From Dolomedes plantarius (Eukaryota; Arthropoda; Arachnida; Araneae; Dolomedidae), in assembly GCA_907164885.2 (NCBI GenBank), contig OU015492.1:48436683-48500682 (forward strand): a DNA stretch of 64,000 nucleotides, read 5' to 3'. The notes beneath the pieces are model-generated. The model made no database searches, was not told where the DNA came from, and worked only from the letters and a program-made list of their open reading frames with translations. A program made the translations under genes and the position numbers. Positions 60,561 through 64,000 of the stretch are shown here, piece after piece. The number at the start of each line of letters is the position of its first letter. Positions within the stretch are counted from its first letter, which is position 1.

Positions 60561-61106
60561 TGAACGTGTTTGAAATGTAAGAATTTAGTTCTTCATGTAA
60601 TTGTTTTTTCTGGTTCACCATGGGATGCGAATTCTTCAGAAAATGTTGTCTTCATCTTCAGAATGCTGCATAGTCTCACCAGGGAAAAGTCTCTTCATAA
60701 GAGATGTAGCAAAACTTAGAACAGATTTTGTTGGAACATATGTAGGATCAACAAGAAATTTCATTAAAGTCATAATGTTTTCCTTTTTTCGCTATCTAAA
60801 AGGTTGTGAAATTGACGTTTTCACGCTTTATTATGAATTCAATGCAAACTTTTTGTTTTTAACCTTTGTTTTAATGTGCAATGTGTTTTCTTGAATAAAT
60901 TTCGAAAAATGATTTCCAAATATTTCTCAAATTAAAAAACAATTTGCCAAAATTCAAATTTCAAAGTATATTTTATACGGAAAATTTAAAAAAATGTAAG
61001 TTGCAGATATCTGGAAAATATTGGACGGATATCGGATACGGTTAAGAATTCAAAAATCGCATATAACGGATACGGATTGATCCGTTTGGGAAACCCTAAT
61101 TGTGTG

Positions 61107-64000
61107 TAATGCATGTTTATGATAAAACGTTTACAGTTTATAATGTTTTAAAAACGTATCACGTATATTCTTTCAGCAACTAATATCTAAGTTCAGGAAT
61201 TCAGTTTTTTAATATTAATTACCCTAATGATTTTCTGTGATAATTAAGGTACGATTTTGAAAGGAAAATCGGAAAACACTGGTAATCTGAAAATATACCC
61301 AAAGATTTGTAAAAGATTAGGAGTTCATAACTTTTAAATATGCCTCGTGTTGTGTTTAAACAGGCTTTTATTAAATAATAGTAAAACATATATTTTCAGC
61401 TTTCTTTTTTAATGAAAACTATGTTATAATACTTTTTTACGAGCCATGTCGACATTCTTTCGGACAATTTTAATTTTATTTATTAATTTTTTTACGATGT
61501 ATGAATAGTCGCGAGTTAAAAGACAAGCTTTTATTGCTTTGTGCGCATTTTCTTTTACGTTTATAAAATGGAATATAATGGTAGAATTTTCAACTTTATA
61601 TTCTTCACTCCATTTCTTGCATGCAGATATGGAGAGTAGAATTTATTTTATACATGTAGCATAGATATGCTTTATTATTTGTTTTTAAGATACATTTATT
61701 GAATTTTCTATTCAGTTCAATTTTGTGCATATAGCCCATTTAGTGAATATTTAGTTATTACATGTTTATTAACTATTAATTACATTTAGATATACAATAT
61801 GAATATGATTTTTCCTCTTTTACGAACAGTAGAAGGGCAAAAATTCTATTCTAAAATTTTACCCTCTGCATATATTTATAAATAAGATTTTTTTAAATAT
61901 CCTTTTGATACATATTTCAATTTTTTCCCAAATTATCCCCCAAATAGGAATAATATATAAGATACGGATGTATTATGGTTGAATTTCTCCCTTTTTGCAC
62001 GTAGTCGAAGGTTTAGTTTTTCTCTCCTAATAAGATCCTAAACTGTAGACAGCAGAGAAAATAACAACGGCTTAGCAATATTTAAAAAGGAAATAACTCT
62101 AAACTCTGTATTTTAAATTTTCAATAGCTAATGATAACCCACATAGAAATCTCAGGAAAATATATTATTTATAAACTATACTTTGCGCAGGAATCAGTAA
62201 ACTGTTGGGAAAATAATTCAGAATATGTATCGCGCATTCTACAGCAAGCATAAAATCACATAACATTAATGAACATAGCATTTTTGACTGCGTAAAGAAT
62301 TTTTCAGTTAAATGTTGTTTAGTGAAAATTGCGTGATATCATAAAATAGGGTCGTAATTTACAAAATTCACTAGCCGAACACAGTCCAGGTATATGTAAT
62401 TTATTGTCATAAAGAGACACCAATACAGATCATAATAAAATTATCGTTTTTAGTAATCTTAAATAAAAATATTTCTCTTTATCTAAATAATAGTTATAGC
62501 TATCGAAATGAGCTTTTTATTCATCGTATAAATAAAGCCCTGGTGTCCGTACCAAAAAGGACGATGGGGAGTACTTTAGACTTGATACGTATATCACACG
62601 GGTTACTTCATCCAAATCACTATATAAAAGATATGACTAGAAGACAGCACTGAGAGAATGATGTCAACTGCAGTTCAATACTTAGTAGACCAGATTCATG
62701 GTGTCCCACTTAAATGCTGGTAAACATAATGAAATGTTTTTTTCCCTTTGCCATAGATTTGACTTCCAGCTTTTAAAATTTTTTTTCCTATTTTCGCTCA
62801 TCAAATTATTTTAGCTTTCATTTATTACTTTCCTTCTATGAAACTATCTTTTTTTAGTAGAAATTAATATAAAATAAACTGGAATAATGCTCTTTCTTTA
62901 GAGAGGTAGCCACCTATCTAGCAAAGCGGTCTAAAAGGAATCTTGAACAGAATCTAGGGGTTTCTTCAGCACTGGAGAGAAACTCATGTAAGTTCCAGAA
63001 TGCATTCTTATGTATATGTGAGAATAGTTCCCCTTCCCCCGCCACTTTTTTTGACACCTTGGCATACACATCGCTCTATGTCACAAGTAATTCAGGAAAA
63101 AGTTATTCACAGTGCAACCATATTATGTGCATTGATTGATTGAGAGCGTATATTCATCAATCAAGCCCGTTATAGGCCTTTCCGACATTGGATATGGATA
63201 AGGAATAGCATGTGCCGAATGACTGGTCTTTGGTGTGAAATCTCACACTCAACAAGACTGGACCATGAAATATTGCACCTTTTGTTCATTCTTATCAGTT
63301 GAGATATCTCTGCACAAATTCTCCGCTTAAGCGAGATTTTTTCCATCTGATACCTTTCCGAAGTTCTACCTTTTAGAAACGCGGTCACTTCTTAAATTTT
63401 CCTTTCCCAAAAACTCTCTGATATGTTGGACTGAACGGAAAGATTAGCCACTCAGTTGCCCAATTAGCTCGATTCGTACTGCTAACATAAGTATTTTATT
63501 TATCTCATCAATTTCGAATAATTTGTCAATATTAAGTCCAGTAATTCTTCACACAAACTTCACTCAAAAATGGTCATGACATCTGATTCCTGTAGGAACA
63601 GTTTTGAATCTTAGTATAATGTATATATATATATATATATATATACCATGCATATACACACATAGAGTATATCAGAATTATAAGAAGCATACTAAGTAGT
63701 TAATGCACAGTCGTATTGTTAATTAATTCTAAGTATACTTAAGAATTTCGTAATAATATAATTAATGAAATCAATTAGTTTTAGAATAAATATATTGTTT
63801 TTGGTATTGTCATAAAGTCCCCTCATAACACAGTAATGACATATCCTTGAGTAGTAGCATGAAAATACATTTACATGTACAGTATTCAACACAAATCTAG
63901 TATCGCAAAATGCGTAACGTAAATCTTTTCTATGGTTTTAAACAATGTTTTACTTTAAAGACATAAACTGCTATTTATTCGTACTGTAAGTTTCGCTAAA
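61107..64000. other. AT-rich stretch without recognised gene
   Basis: A short (TA)n lies at 63621-63645. 63140-63400 is less AT-rich and open for about 70 codons on the minus strand, without recognisable motifs. No terminal repeats noticed. Confidence 0.4.

Larger units (their letters stand above)
59573..61098 (-). mobile_element. hAT MITE carrying a nested mariner derivative
   Basis: Same family as 53138-54004. Left end TAGGGTTTCCAAATATCCGG, right end complement of TAGGGTTTCCCAAACGG. 8-bp flanks ATTGGGTA and ATTGTGTG share six bases, a degraded hAT-type target duplication. A 563-bp insertion (59691-60253) splits it; removing it with one TA restores continuity with the other copies. Confidence 0.85.

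Overview
The window looks like an AT-rich, intron- and intergene-dominated stretch of an animal genome, most likely an arthropod and possibly a spider. That guess rests on composition, long (TA)n tracts and the transposon mix (BEL/Pao, Tc1-like DD36E, hAT, piggyBac-like, Helitron-like, pogo-like); no single host gene proves it. There is no bacterial-style gene organisation, CRISPR array, rRNA or convincing tRNA gene. Almost everything recognisable is mobile DNA or its debris, often nested.

Layout. 1-6028: nearly complete BEL/Pao LTR retrotransposon (left LTR cut by the window edge) with gag-protease-RT and RNase H-integrase blocks, split by a frame break in RNase H. 6959-7109: an exon-like open segment followed by a CpG-dense patch. 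8825-10290: Helitron-like element carrying a pogo-like MITE. 10455-10890: foldback element with 133-bp arms. 11905-12067: second pogo-like MITE. 13288-13946: tandem duplication. 18735-19954: dead Tc1-like DD36E transposon inside a (TA)n tract. 20832-21687: tandem duplication next to a minus-strand exon-like segment (21688-21855). 25682-26122: SINE-like insertion with 15-bp target duplication. 26658-27585: TTAA-flanked element. 30015-30239: possible solo LTR. 35084-36134: piggyBac-like element, then a truncated TTAA MITE. 37361-38068: second Helitron-like copy. 38779-39817: hAT-like element holding a 3-unit minisatellite. 42458-43640: piggyBac-like element with two nested TTAA MITEs. 45964-46553: piggyBac remnant with a transposase fragment. 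47467-47870: another TTAA MITE. 48424-49637: second dead Tc1-like copy. 50498-51389: third Helitron-like copy, best termini. 52033-54990: hAT fragment and a diverged satellite array interrupted by a hAT MITE. 56940-58760: second satellite-like array. 59573-61098: hAT MITE containing a mirror-image mariner derivative.

No element encodes an uninterrupted transposase or integrase polyprotein, so none appears autonomous. The youngest insertion is probably the BEL/Pao element, whose LTR copies differ at 3 of 300 compared bases. I see no operon-like or defence-like system. The most unusual structures are the palindromic mariner derivative with two convergent copies of the transposase C-terminus, the covarying pair of dyads in the BEL/Pao LTR, the nesting of TTAA elements, and the two exon-like segments of unidentified genes. 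All boundaries were read by eye; no alignment or database search was possible.
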